DNA from: Salvia splendens
Lineage: Eukaryota > Streptophyta > Magnoliopsida > Lamiales > Lamiaceae
DNA: 64,000 nt
Reading direction: 5' to 3'
Assembly: GCF_004379255.2 (NCBI RefSeq)
Contig: NC_056034.1
Location: forward strand, 2,048,501-2,112,500
The translations under genes and the position numbers were made by a program. The notes under the pieces were generated by a model. That model saw only the letters and a list, made by a program, of their open reading frames with translations, was not told the origin of the DNA and did not search any database. The stretch's first letter is position 1, and every line of letters starts with the position of its first letter. Positions 1 to 10,449 of this stretch are shown piece by piece.

Positions 1-867
1 GTGAGTGAGAAATAGTGGATTAAAGTTGGGCATAATTAGCTTTTAATTAAAGCTTGGAGATGGAGCTTAGGGAATAATTAACTAGTATTAATTATCCCAC
101 ATTGGAGGATTAACACATCTTTAATGTGTATAAATTAAGTGACTTTATGTTACTTAATAATTATAGTGGACCAAGATGGGTGAAAGAGCCCACACGCGCG
201 CACACGCGCGCGCCGCCGCCGCCCGCCCGCCCGCCCGAGCCCGTGCCCGTGCCCGTGCTCGTGGTCGCGGGCCTCGGGCCTCGGGCCCGGGCCCGAGCCC
301 GAGCCCGATCTCGATCTTGGATCTTGGCAATTGGCAATTGGTCTTTGGGTGGTCTTTGGGCTTGGTGCTTGGCCCAAACTATTCTTTTTGGACCGGGTGG
401 CACATTACAGCCACACGCCTGTAACCGACGTCGGTTACGTTTTTGCCATGATGAGGCTTCAATGGCTGGTTGACCCTGCATGGTGGTTGGCCTATAAATA
501 GGCTAGCCATACCACTGCATTAGGACACACACACCTACAAGCATTCTCTGCATAAGCTCTCTCCCTCTCCCTGCATTGTCTTTCTGTCGAAGCTCTGCCC
601 TCTCCTCCATCCCGTTCGCCGGAGCTCTGCTGATTGCGGTGCTGCATCAGAAGAGACGTAGCCGTTTTACCTTTGGGGACGACACGCCAAACCGAGAGCA
701 CTACCGGGGCGTATCTCGTCTTGCGGGAAGAGGCCTCCTCGACTCGGCTGTCATAGCATACTGGTTTAGTTGTTTCATTTTCATTGTAACTTCAGTTCTT
801 TTTTGTATTCCTTCTTTTGGGTTGTATTACGCCCGGTTTTGTTATCTTGTAATCCCAGAAACCAACA
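1..867 (+). repeat. 5' LTR of the copia element (3' part only)
   Basis: Position 1 corresponds to position 6099 of the right LTR. The LTR ends at CA (866-867), where left and right copies stop matching. It holds a GC-rich tract (about 186-310) of degenerate GCCCGT/GCCCGA hexamers, a TATA box at 493 and a presumed R-U5 region. Relative to the right LTR it lacks a 91-base segment (6969-7059) and has a shorter GGACTTGG-type repeat tract. Confidence 0.93.
493..500 (+). promoter_or_regulatory. TATA box of the 5' LTR
   Basis: The motif TATAAATA is conserved in both LTRs (here and at 7158-7165). Transcription would be expected to start about 25-35 bases downstream, near 525, which would put the gag start about 430 bases into the transcript. 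The start site is inferred, not seen. Confidence 0.7.
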
Positions 868-869
868 AT

Positions 870-883
870 CGCAAGACGAGATA
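870..883 (+). other. Candidate primer-binding site complementary to the element's own LTR
   Basis: Two bases after the LTR end lies CGCAAGACGAGATA. It does not begin with TGG, as a site for a tRNA 3' end would. It is the exact reverse complement of LTR positions 712-725 (TATCTCGTCTTGCG), a stretch conserved in the right LTR at 7377-7390. The position is where a primer-binding site should be. This suggests priming by the element's own RNA, as known for yeast Tf1; that role is inference. Confidence 0.55.
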
Positions 884-955
884 ACTTGCCTTTGAAGGAA
901 TTTGGACTTCTAAACTGAACTAAAACTTTCGAAATATTAAACACCTTTGCTGGAG

Positions 956-3900
956 ATGTCTACCGACTCCAACACCGCCGCTGCCACCACCGCCGCCGCC
1001 ATTCCCTCCACCATGGCGACCACTGGACCGGTCAACACTTCATCGGCTCCCTCGATGATGCCAACTCCCGGCTTCCCAGCTGCCTCATCCACCGTCCCTT
1101 GGGTTTGGGACAACCCCTTCGGGGCGTCCACTGGTTCCACCTTTGGTGGTTCGGTTGGTTCCACTTTTAGTGGTTCCTTCGGGTCCTTTAACGGATCGAG
1201 TGCTGGGGCCTTCGGGTCTCACACGAATGCTGGGACCTTCGGGTCTCATGCGGGTGCTAGTCCCTTCCGGGCTGGTACGACTATGGCGGGCTCTATGCCC
1301 AACATGAATGGTGGGGGCTCTATGCCCAACCATGTTGTTGGCTCCTTCGGGGGCAACGGAATTGGTTCCTTCCAAGGACCAACTGCGGCACCTTTGGCAC
1401 CAAGAATGATGCCACCTGCCGAGAAACCACCAAAGTTTGGAGGATCTGACTTCAAGCGGTGGTACCAGAAGATGTTGTTCTACTTGACAACATTGGGCGT
1501 CGCCAACTTCCTCACGGAGAACGAGCCGCCCCACCAAGCGACCAAGAGACTAGGCTCGAAGTCATGGCAGATTATGAAGCTTGGAGGAAAGGAGATTACC
1601 TTTGTAAAAATTTCATTCTAAGTGCTTTAGATGATAGTTTGTACAATGTATACTCCAATGTAACCACATCTAAACAAATGTGGGAAAACCTAGAAAAGAA
1701 GTATAGCATAGATAATGCTGCTGGGACGGAACAAGTTGTAGCATCCAAGTTTATGGACTACAAAATGGTCGACTCTCGACCCATCATGGAGCAAGTCCAA
1801 GAGCTCCAAATGATCATCCACTCCTTAGTGGCTGAAGGGATGACCTTGCCCGATAAGTTCCTAAGGTGCACGATCATTGACAAGCTCCCTCCAAGTTGGA
1901 AGGACTTCAAGAGTTATCTCAAGCACAAGCGAAAGCAGATGACCCTTGAAGACTTGATCGTGAAGTTGCGCATTGAGGCCGACGTGCGCAAAAGTGATCA
2001 AAAGGCTAAGGGCTTCACCCCAAATGAAGCCAAAGCCAACCTGTTGGAGCGGGGCGGTCCCTCCAACAAACGCCCTCGCCCAAACCGTCCAAACGACAAA
2101 GGGAAGGGAAAGCAGCCTTCAAAGAAGTTTGAAGGCGACTGCTACAAGTGTGGCAAACCAGGCCACTTTGCTAAAGACTGCCGCAGCAAGAAGAAGAAGC
2201 CGGCAGCCCACGTCGTTGAGAAGGAGTTCAAGGACTGGGATGAGAATGACCTCATTGCAGTGGTCACTGAAGAGGTTAACCTTGTTGATAACAAGGGAGG
2301 CTGGTACATCGACACCGGCGCTACTGCTCATGTTTGCTCCGACAGGAGCAAGTTTGCCTCCTACACTGCTGTTGAAGGGAGGAAGATCAACATGGGGAAT
2401 CAAGCATCGTCCGAAGTCCTCGGCGTTGGCAACGTGATTCTCATGATGACGTCTGGCCTAACTATCACTTTGAAGGATGTGCTGCATGTCCCGGACATCC
2501 GCAAGAACCTAGTGTCAGGATCAATACTAGTTAATAAAGGGTTTAAACTTGTATTTGAGTCCGATAGGTTTGTCTTGTATAAGTTTGGAAAATCCATCGG
2601 AAAAGGTTATGTAACCGATGGGCTTTTCAAGCTTAGTGTAGCAACTCGAAGTGTTGCGAAGCCATTGGCCAATAAGAATAAAGCATCTACTTCCTCTTAT
2701 TTGATTGAGTCTTCAAATTTGTGGCATTGTAGATTGGGACATGTAAATTCAAAAGCCATTAAAAGATTAGTAAATTTAGATTTACTAAAGGCTAATGAAT
2801 TGGATATCCAAGATAAATGTGAAATTTGTCTTGAAGCAAAAATGACTAAGTTGCCGTTTCACTCGGTTGAACGAAGCACAAAACCCCTTGAATTAATTCA
2901 CACGGATGTATGTGATTTAAAGATGGTGCAAACTAGAGGTGGTAAAAAGTACTTTATCACTTTCATAGATGATTGCACAAGATATTGCTACATTTATCTT
3001 TTAAAAAGCAAAGATGAAGCAATAGAGGCGTTCAAAAATTATAAGAACGAAGTAGAGAATCAACTTGGTTGTAAAATCAAAATGATTCGAAGCGATAGAG
3101 GAGGCGAATATGTAGCCCCGTTTGAGGAGTTATGCAACGCAAGTGGTATAATTCATCAAACAACTGCTCCATATTCACCACAATCTAATGGTGTTGCAGA
3201 ACGCAAGAATCGAACTCTAAAAGAGATGATGAATGCACTGCTACTCAGTTCAGGATTACCACATAACATGTGGGGGGAAGCTGTTTTGACAGCAAACTAT
3301 ATCTTGAATAAAATCCCTCTCAAAGGAAAAGATGTTACTCCTTATGAGTTGTGGAAGGGAAGGAAGCCATCCTACAAATACCTCAAAGTGTGGGGGTGTT
3401 TGGCAAAGGTGATGGTTCCTCCGCCCAAAGAAGTTACAATCGGACCTAAGACGGTTGATTGCATCTTCATTGGATATGCACTTAACAGTAGTGCATATCG
3501 ATTTGTTGTTCACAAGTCTGAAATATCGACTATCACAGTAGGAACAACAATTGAGTCGAGGAATGCTGTATTTCTCGAAAATACCTTTCCTTGCAAAGAT
3601 AAGGAAAAGGTATCAACCAATTCTGAGACAAGAATTGAAGAAGCCACTAGTTCTAAACAAGTGGAAGAAGAAGCCACTAGTTCTAAATCAACAGATGCGG
3701 AACCTGAATCGCGCAAGCGTGCAAGGCCCGATCCAAAAGATACAGTACTAAGACGTGGTAATAGAGTCAGAACACCAAAAACTTTTGGTCCCGACTACAT
3801 TGCTTTCATGTTGGATGAAGAACCAACATCGATAAAAGTAGCCTTTGCTGGCCCAGACGGGCTGCATTGGAGAGAAGCTGTTCAAAGCGAAATTGATTCA

Positions 3901-5361
3901 ATTTTTCTAAACCACACATGGGTGTTGGTTGATTTGCCCGAAGGTGCTAAACCTTTAGGATGCAAATAGGTTCTTAAAAGAAAGTTTAAGGCCGATGGAA
4001 CAGTTGATAAGTATAAAGCCCGATTAGTAGTAAAGGGTTTTAAACAAAAAGAAGGACATGACTTCTTCGATACCTATTCACCTGTAACAAGGATTACATC
4101 TATCCGGGTGCTTCTCGCTATTGCTGCATTGCACAATCTCGAGATTCATCAAATGGATGTAAAGACCGCGTTTCTGAATGGTGAACTAGAAGATGAAATC
4201 TATATGGAACAACCCGAAGGGTTTGTAGTACCTGGACAAGAGAAAAAGGTATGCAAGCTCGTGAAATCCCTATATGGATTGAAACAAGCGCCATTGCAAT
4301 GGCACTTGAAGTTTGATAATGTGATGTTATCAAATGGGTTTAAAATCAACGAGTGCGACAAATGTGTCTACATCAAGAGCACTAATAACGGTCATGTTAT
4401 AGTGTGTCTCTACGTTGATGATATGTTAATCTTGGGTAGCAACACTCAAGTAATTAACGATACAAAGGCCATGTTAAAGAGAAACTTTGACATGAAAGAC
4501 ATGGGTCTAGCCGATGTAATTCTTGGAATGAAGATTCTAAGAACGAATGATGGAATCATCTTAACACAATCACATTATGTTGAGAAGATATTGAATAAAT
4601 TCAAAGCCTATGATGGCGCGCCGGTTAAGACTCCAATTGAACTCGACGTTCACTTGAGCAAAAACAAAGGCGAGCCCGTTGCACAAGAAGAGTATGCACG
4701 GGTCATCGGGTGCATTATGTACTTGACTAATTGCACTCGACCTGACATTGCTTGTGCCGTGAACAAGTTAAGTCGTTACACGAGCAATCCAAGCAAAGAG
4801 CATTGGAGAGCTCTTGTGAGGGTTTTGAGATATTTAAAACACACTCAAAATCTTGGGCTACACTTCTCGAGATACCCCCCGGTGCTTGAAGGGTACTGTG
4901 ATGCCAATTGGATATCCGATAATAGAGACTCACTTTCAACAAGTGGATATGTCTTTACTATTGGGGGTGGTGCTGTATCGTGGAAATCCACAAAACAGAC
5001 CTGTATAGCCCGATCAACAATGGAATCGGAGTTCATTGCCTTGGATAAGGCTGGTGAGGAAGCCGAGTGGCTTAAGAACTTCCTTGAAGACATTCCATGT
5101 TGGTCTAAGTCAGTGCCACCAGTGCTGATTCACTGCGATAGCCAAGCGGCTATTGGAAGGGCAAACAATGGTTTCTATAACGGTAAGTCTCGACATATAC
5201 GTCGACGACATAACACCGTGAGACATTTGATCACAACAGGGGTGATTACAATTGACTATGTGAAGTCAATAGATAATCTAGCGGATCCGCTAACCAAAGG
5301 GTTAAACCGTGATCAAATGAATAAGTTGCTAGAGGGAATGGGTTTGAAATCCACAAACTAA
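956..5361 (+). pseudogene. Broken copia gag-pol polyprotein
   Basis: The first ATG of the reading frame is at 956. Gag begins with an Ala/Thr-rich then Gly-Ser-Phe-rich stretch (about 956-1350). Next come gag, a CCHC zinc knuckle (2140-2181), an aspartic protease with DTGA (about 2311), a GAG-pre-integrase block (LWHCRLGH, about 2719), the integrase core (aspartates near 2905 and 3094, glutamate near 3202), reverse transcriptase with YVDDM (4411-4425) and RNase H (about 4890-5200). Two breaks are visible. The frame shifts between about 1539 and 1560, as if one base were lost. An in-frame TAG lies at 3967-3969 between integrase and reverse transcriptase. Downstream sequence stays open to 5361. 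As it stands the copy cannot make a full polyprotein. Confidence 0.93.
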
Positions 5362-5941
5362 AGAATTGTCATAGTGGTAACCCAACCATGATGACTGGAG
5401 ATCCCAAGAACTTGGTTCAAAGGGACAACTAAGCTATGAGAGTTCATGGAAAAACACTCAAACTATATCTATTCCCTAGAGAGCAATAGAGTGTTGGAGA
5501 ACTTGCCTCGTGGTAAAGGCTAAGTCTATGACTTTTAATGGTTCTTAAGGATCTCAAAGAGATGGAATTCTCAAAGAGACCAAGTATGGCAAGGTACTTG
5601 ACTAAGAATCACCTATGTAAGTGCGAAGTGTGGTCGCTTCATAAAAAAAAAAAAAAAAAAAACGCACTTATGAATCCAAAGTGGTGTCCAAGACCGCAAT
5701 GGACACAAAACGTGAGAACGGATGAGGTTGAGGTGTTTAAGTGTTAACACCATTGTCTCGGTGCACGCCGTGGGGGATTAGTTCAAAGCATCGCGCTACT
5801 AAGCCGCCTGTGTATCCGATGGTGTCGACTATGGAGGGTTCAAAGTCAACAACTACCTATCCTTATGCTTATATACCTCGCGAGGGTTGAGCTTGTGTCT
5901 GCATGCATATGCATTCGGCTATTTCCACTCATGTGGGGGAT
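5362..5941 (+). other. Copia 3' untranslated region with polypurine tract
   Basis: No coding signal is seen between the end of pol and the right LTR. It contains a run of 20 A (5643-5662) and ends in a purine-rich tract (GTGGGGGA, 5933-5940) directly before the LTR. This is the expected plus-strand primer site for reverse transcription. Confidence 0.8.
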
Positions 5942-7532
5942 TGTAAAAATCATGGATTAAATATGCCCGGTCAATGGATTTTGACCAAATAATAAATGTG
6001 ACGAGACATTTAATTTTGTGAAATTAAATGACATAGCGTCGATCTACATTTTACGTAGGTAAATGTAGTATATTCACTTTCTCAAATCCGATTTCCGGTG
6101 AGTGAGAAATAGTGGATTAAAGTTGGGCATAATTAGCTTTTAATTAAAGCTTGGAGATGGAGCTTAGGGAATAATTAACTAGTATTAATTATCCCACATT
6201 GGAGGATTAACACATCTTTAATGTGTATAAATTAAGTGACTTTATGTTACTTAATAATTATAGTGGACCAAGATGGGTGAAAGAGCCCACACGCGCGCGC
6301 ACGCGCGCGCCGCCGCCGCCCGCCCGCCCGAGCCCGTGCCCGTGCACGTGCTCGTGCTCGTGCTCGTGGTCGCGGGCGCGGGCCGCGGGCCTCGGGCCTC
6401 GGGCCCGGTCAATGGATTAAATATGCCCGGTCAATGGATTTTGACCAAATAATAAATGTGACGAGACATTTAATTTTGTGAAATTAAATGACATAGCGTC
6501 GATCTACATTTTACGTAGGTAAATGTAGTATATTCACTTTCTCAAATCCGATTTCCGGTGACTGAGAAATAGTGGATTAAAGTTGGGCATAATTAGCTTT
6601 TAATTAAAGCTTGGAGATGGAGCTTAGGGAATAATTAACTAGTATTAATTATCCCACATTGGAGGATTAACACATCTTTAATGTGTATAAATTAAGTGAC
6701 TTTATGTTACTTAATAATTATAGTGGACCAAGATGGGTGAAAGAGCCCACACGCGCGCACACGCGCGCGCCGCCGCCGCCCGCCCGCCCGAGCCCGAGCC
6801 CGTGGTCGTGGTCGCGGGCGCGGGCCTCGGGCCCGGGCCCGAGCCCGATCCCGATCCCGATCTCGATCTTGGACTTGGACTTGGACTTGGACTTGGACTT
6901 GGACTTGGCAATTGGTCTTTGGGTGGTCTTTGGGCTTGGTGCTTGGCCCAAACTATTCTTTTTGGACCACCGCCGAGTCAGCAATCCAAGTGGCTTGACA
7001 CGTCGTCAAGCGAGGCACAGTCACGGTTGCCACGTGAGAAATCCACACGCTCCACACACGGGTGGCACATTACAGCCACACGCCTGTAACCGACGTCGGT
7101 TACGTTTTTGCCATGATGAGCCTTCAATGGCTGGTTGACCCTGCATGGTGGTTGGCCTATAAATAGGCTAGCCATACCACTGCATTAGGACACACACACC
7201 TACAAGCATTCTCTGCATAAGCTCTCTCCCTCTCCCTGCATTGTCTTTCTGTCGAAGCTCTGCCCTCTCCTCCATCCCGTTCGCCGGAGCTCTGCTGATT
7301 GCGGTGCTGCATCGGAAGAGACGTAGCCGTTTTACCTTTGGGGACGACACGCCAAACCGAGAGCACTACCGGGGCGTATCTCGTCTTGCGGGAAGAGGCC
7401 TCCTCGACTCGGCTGTCATAGCATACTGGTTTAGTTGTTTCATTTTCATTGTAACTTCAGTTCTTTTTTGTATTCCTTCTTTTGGGTTGTATTACGCCCG
7501 GTTTTGTTATCTTGTAATCCCAGAAACCAACA
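5942..7532 (+). repeat. 3' LTR of the copia element, with internal U3 duplication
   Basis: The LTR starts TGTAAAAA after the polypurine tract and ends CA at 7531-7532. The segment 5953-6412 recurs from 6413 (period 460), so the 5' part of U3 is present twice. A 91-base stretch (6969-7059) is absent from the left LTR; it holds a CACGTG G-box (7031-7036). A GGACTT repeat array (about 6870-6905) is longer than in the left LTR. The TATA box is at 7158-7165. Confidence 0.92.
7158..7165 (+). promoter_or_regulatory. TATA box of the 3' LTR
   Basis: Identical TATAAATA to that of the left LTR. A transcript from here would read out into 7.5-10.4 kb, where no gene is seen. Confidence 0.6.
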
Positions 7533-10449
7533 AAAAGTTCATAGGATGTTACTCCCACTTTTACATACTCTACTATTTATTTTCGAATAAAATATAAGTG
7601 AAATGAGTTAATAAATTCTAAAACCTAAGCCCCATTTACTATTTTAAAAATAGTAAAAGGTAAATGAGGCACAGAATGACGACGGATAAAAAGAAAATAT
7701 GAGATATATATTCAGCTAAGTTACATGCTTCATCCTTGAATTATTAAGTTACAAAGAAAAGTATTATAATCCCCACGAGTCCAATTCAATAATAACGAAC
7801 CAATGTATTTGACTCTATTTTTTTCCCTTTGAATCGTGTGGTCTGTTTTTTTGTTAGATTAGGGGTTTATAAGCCCTTACAAATATTATAAATACATCTT
7901 AATTAGACAGAAAGTGCTTTAAGGACCAATTTACACATGATTAAATATAAAGTAAATTGTGACCAATTTTGTGCATAGTATTCCAATCACAAAATAATTA
8001 TTAGCCGTTGGAAATAGGAAATCATGATGAATGGAAATTGTACCAGAAATTAAGCCGTTGGTCCTATATGTTTTCCTTAACATTGGAGGTTTCTCATTCC
8101 ATTACAAGCAACAATTATGCCAAGAAATATCAAGAAAACATCCAATCATCCAAAAAAAACCACCTACTTTGGCTCTATTTTGTCTCTTCGTTTTAACATT
8201 TTACACAAAAATGTTTTAATCTAGCGGAACAAGTGAATAGAACATTGAGATATTTTCTTAAAATGTTGAAACAATATGACAATATCGAAAAATTTACCCT
8301 TAGTTAATTTTATAATATAATTAGTTAAATCTTAGTTATTTCCTAAAGGACTTTGATTTAATTATTTATATATTATGCATTAATCAAAAATATTCTTAAG
8401 ACGAAATTATGTGTCTATTACATGGAATTTGGTGTTGGGGATTTAAATTAAATTACAATTTTTTTTTATTTAGTTGGCTCATTACCAAAAACCCTCAATT
8501 TTGGCATTAGATGTAGACGCGGTTTATATTATGTTTAAATAATGACTTCATTATGTTAATTTGCAGCACTCGAAATTCCTAACAACTAATTAGCAAATCG
8601 AGTCGTGTATAATTCTTTACATACATATATAGTCAAACGAAAAAAAGGTTGTGCTTCAATAATTTTATTCAATCACTTTAATTTTTTTTGAACTTGTCTA
8701 TATATTCGCTACAAAGCAGAAAATAATTCTTATATAAAATCAAAATCAAGTGAGTTAGTGCATTTTTTGTAACTAGCCCTTAATGAAAAGACCTAATTTT
8801 TCGATATATCATATATCTAACCTAATTAATCGCAAATAATATAAATAAAATGAGAATCCAGCTGTTTACAACCTTGAAGAAAACATGGGGAAACAAAAGC
8901 CTCTCCATTATCCATAAAGTCAAGCATGTGTACTAATTTGTTTGTTTTTTATGCTCTAATTAAGAAAGCTTAATTAAGCTCTAATAACCCTACTCTCTCA
9001 CTTTTGTGTTCTTTTTTGAAGTATTTAAAACACTTTTTTCCAACATCACAATTTTTTGTTAAGGAATTAAGGTATATTATTGGCTGGAAAATGCTTTTGA
9101 CCAGACTCTTCAACTTGAGCACAAATTAAATTGTTTTAGTTTAAGTAGTTGGATTTGGAAAAAGATATTAAGGAGAAAAGTGGGGAGTTTAGGTCATGAA
9201 ATTGCTGTTTTATTAGCTGTATGCCAAAGGGCTTCCTTGAATTGATGAATATAATGTCGGCTTGGACTAAGCTTTCTTAACTAATTAGCACATTTGGAAT
9301 TTGAATATTGAGTTTTATGGAAAATCCAAAGGAAAAAATGGACTGCCAAATTTCGGATTCAAGAGAATTTTATGGGTAAAAGTTCATGGGAGTTTTATAA
9401 TGTCACTCGAGTGAACATTGTTTTAATTTAAGATGATCACATAAATTTTCGTCGCAGATTTTCTAGCAGTCTCTGGTACTATTGCTGCAGTCGATAAAAC
9501 ATGATCCTTTTGCACGTTATTATTTTTTCGAACCTTTTGCTTGTCAAATAAATCACCTTTGAGAATTTTTTTTATACCAACACATAAGTTAGAGAAAATA
9601 CTAACACACATTAAACTCAACTCAAGATCTCGTGCTAACAAGAATCTTGTTGTATCTAGTTCTTTAATTAGATAATTAGATGTAAATGATAGCACTAAGC
9701 ATAGTATAATGAAAGCGATTACTATTAAACTTAAAGTTTAGTTCAACAAAATATATCACCAAGATCACGAGCTCACTCGCAAACATGCAAGTGGATTTCG
9801 AATCAAAATTCAAAATCAATTTAAGCCTTTTTTACAGCTAGCCATGAGGCCAGCTAAGAAAACTAAAGCCAATAGTTTTATTGAGCTAAAATTGGCAAAT
9901 GGTAGACTTAGCTTTCGCAAAAATCAAAGAAATTAATAGAAAAAAGTGCATGATAAATGATGAAATTGAGTAAGCATTGAAAAAGTGAAAGCCAAGATTG
10001 TGTACTAGTACGTACCACAACCAAATCCATTTTTTAGTTGTATACTTTAGGTATTGGAAATGTACATGTTCAAAATTAAATAAAAAGATAGAGTCATTTT
10101 CTACCAAATCAATAGTTTTTCTAACATATTTAACTCATAAATGATATTCTTTTGAAAACAACAAAAACAAAGGGCATTGCTATAAAATCCAATCTTTGCA
10201 GCCTTTTACCTTCCTTTTACGATGTAAAAATGCTCAAAGTTGTAGCGACGAGCTAAAACTAAAGTATAAGTAAAAATCCAAGGAAAAAAATACAAATACA
10301 AATACAAAAATCTCAAGACAAGTACTTAAAAAGAGAAAAAAAACACCAACCAACTGAAGACAATAAGAAAACAATGAGTTTAAACAATCAAGACTCAATT
10401 TTATCAATTTGACATGTCGAAGCAAAATAGCAAAACTAAATAAACATAA
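7533..10449. other. AT-rich intergenic stretch without a recognisable gene
   Basis: Only short, non-conserved reading frames occur here. An imperfect fold-back lies at 7629-7670 (GCCCCATTTAC and its near complement around an A/T centre). No transposase, RNA gene or conserved domain was recognised. Confidence 0.6.

Larger units (their letters stand above)
1..7532 (+). mobile_element. Ty1/copia LTR retrotransposon, left LTR truncated by window start
   Basis: The element has a partial left LTR (to 867), an internal region (868-5941) and a complete right LTR (5942-7532). Domain order is gag, protease, integrase, reverse transcriptase, RNase H, which defines Ty1/copia. LTR ends are TG...CA. In the last ~470 bp the two LTRs differ at only about two positions by eye, so the insertion looks young, yet the coding region is already broken by a frameshift and an in-frame stop. 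The left target-site duplication lies outside the window; bases after the right LTR are AAAAG. The LTRs differ from each other by large indels, described separately. Confidence 0.96.

Noticed and set aside
126..481. Overlapping open frames rich in Arg, Ala, Gly and Pro on both strands of the LTR (also at 6683-7138)
   Set aside because: They are by-products of the GC-rich hexamer tract, differ between LTR copies and show no conserved domain.
5538..5747. Short open frame ending in a lysine run in the copia 3' region
   Set aside because: It reads through a 20-A tract, has no homology I recognise and lies between pol and the LTR.
8008..8219. Two short overlapping open frames in the 7.5-10.4 kb gap
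   Set aside because: Low-complexity AT-rich translations with no domain, promoter or splice context.
9423..9695. 90-codon minus-strand open frame
   Set aside because: Composition like random AT-rich sequence and no recognisable family.
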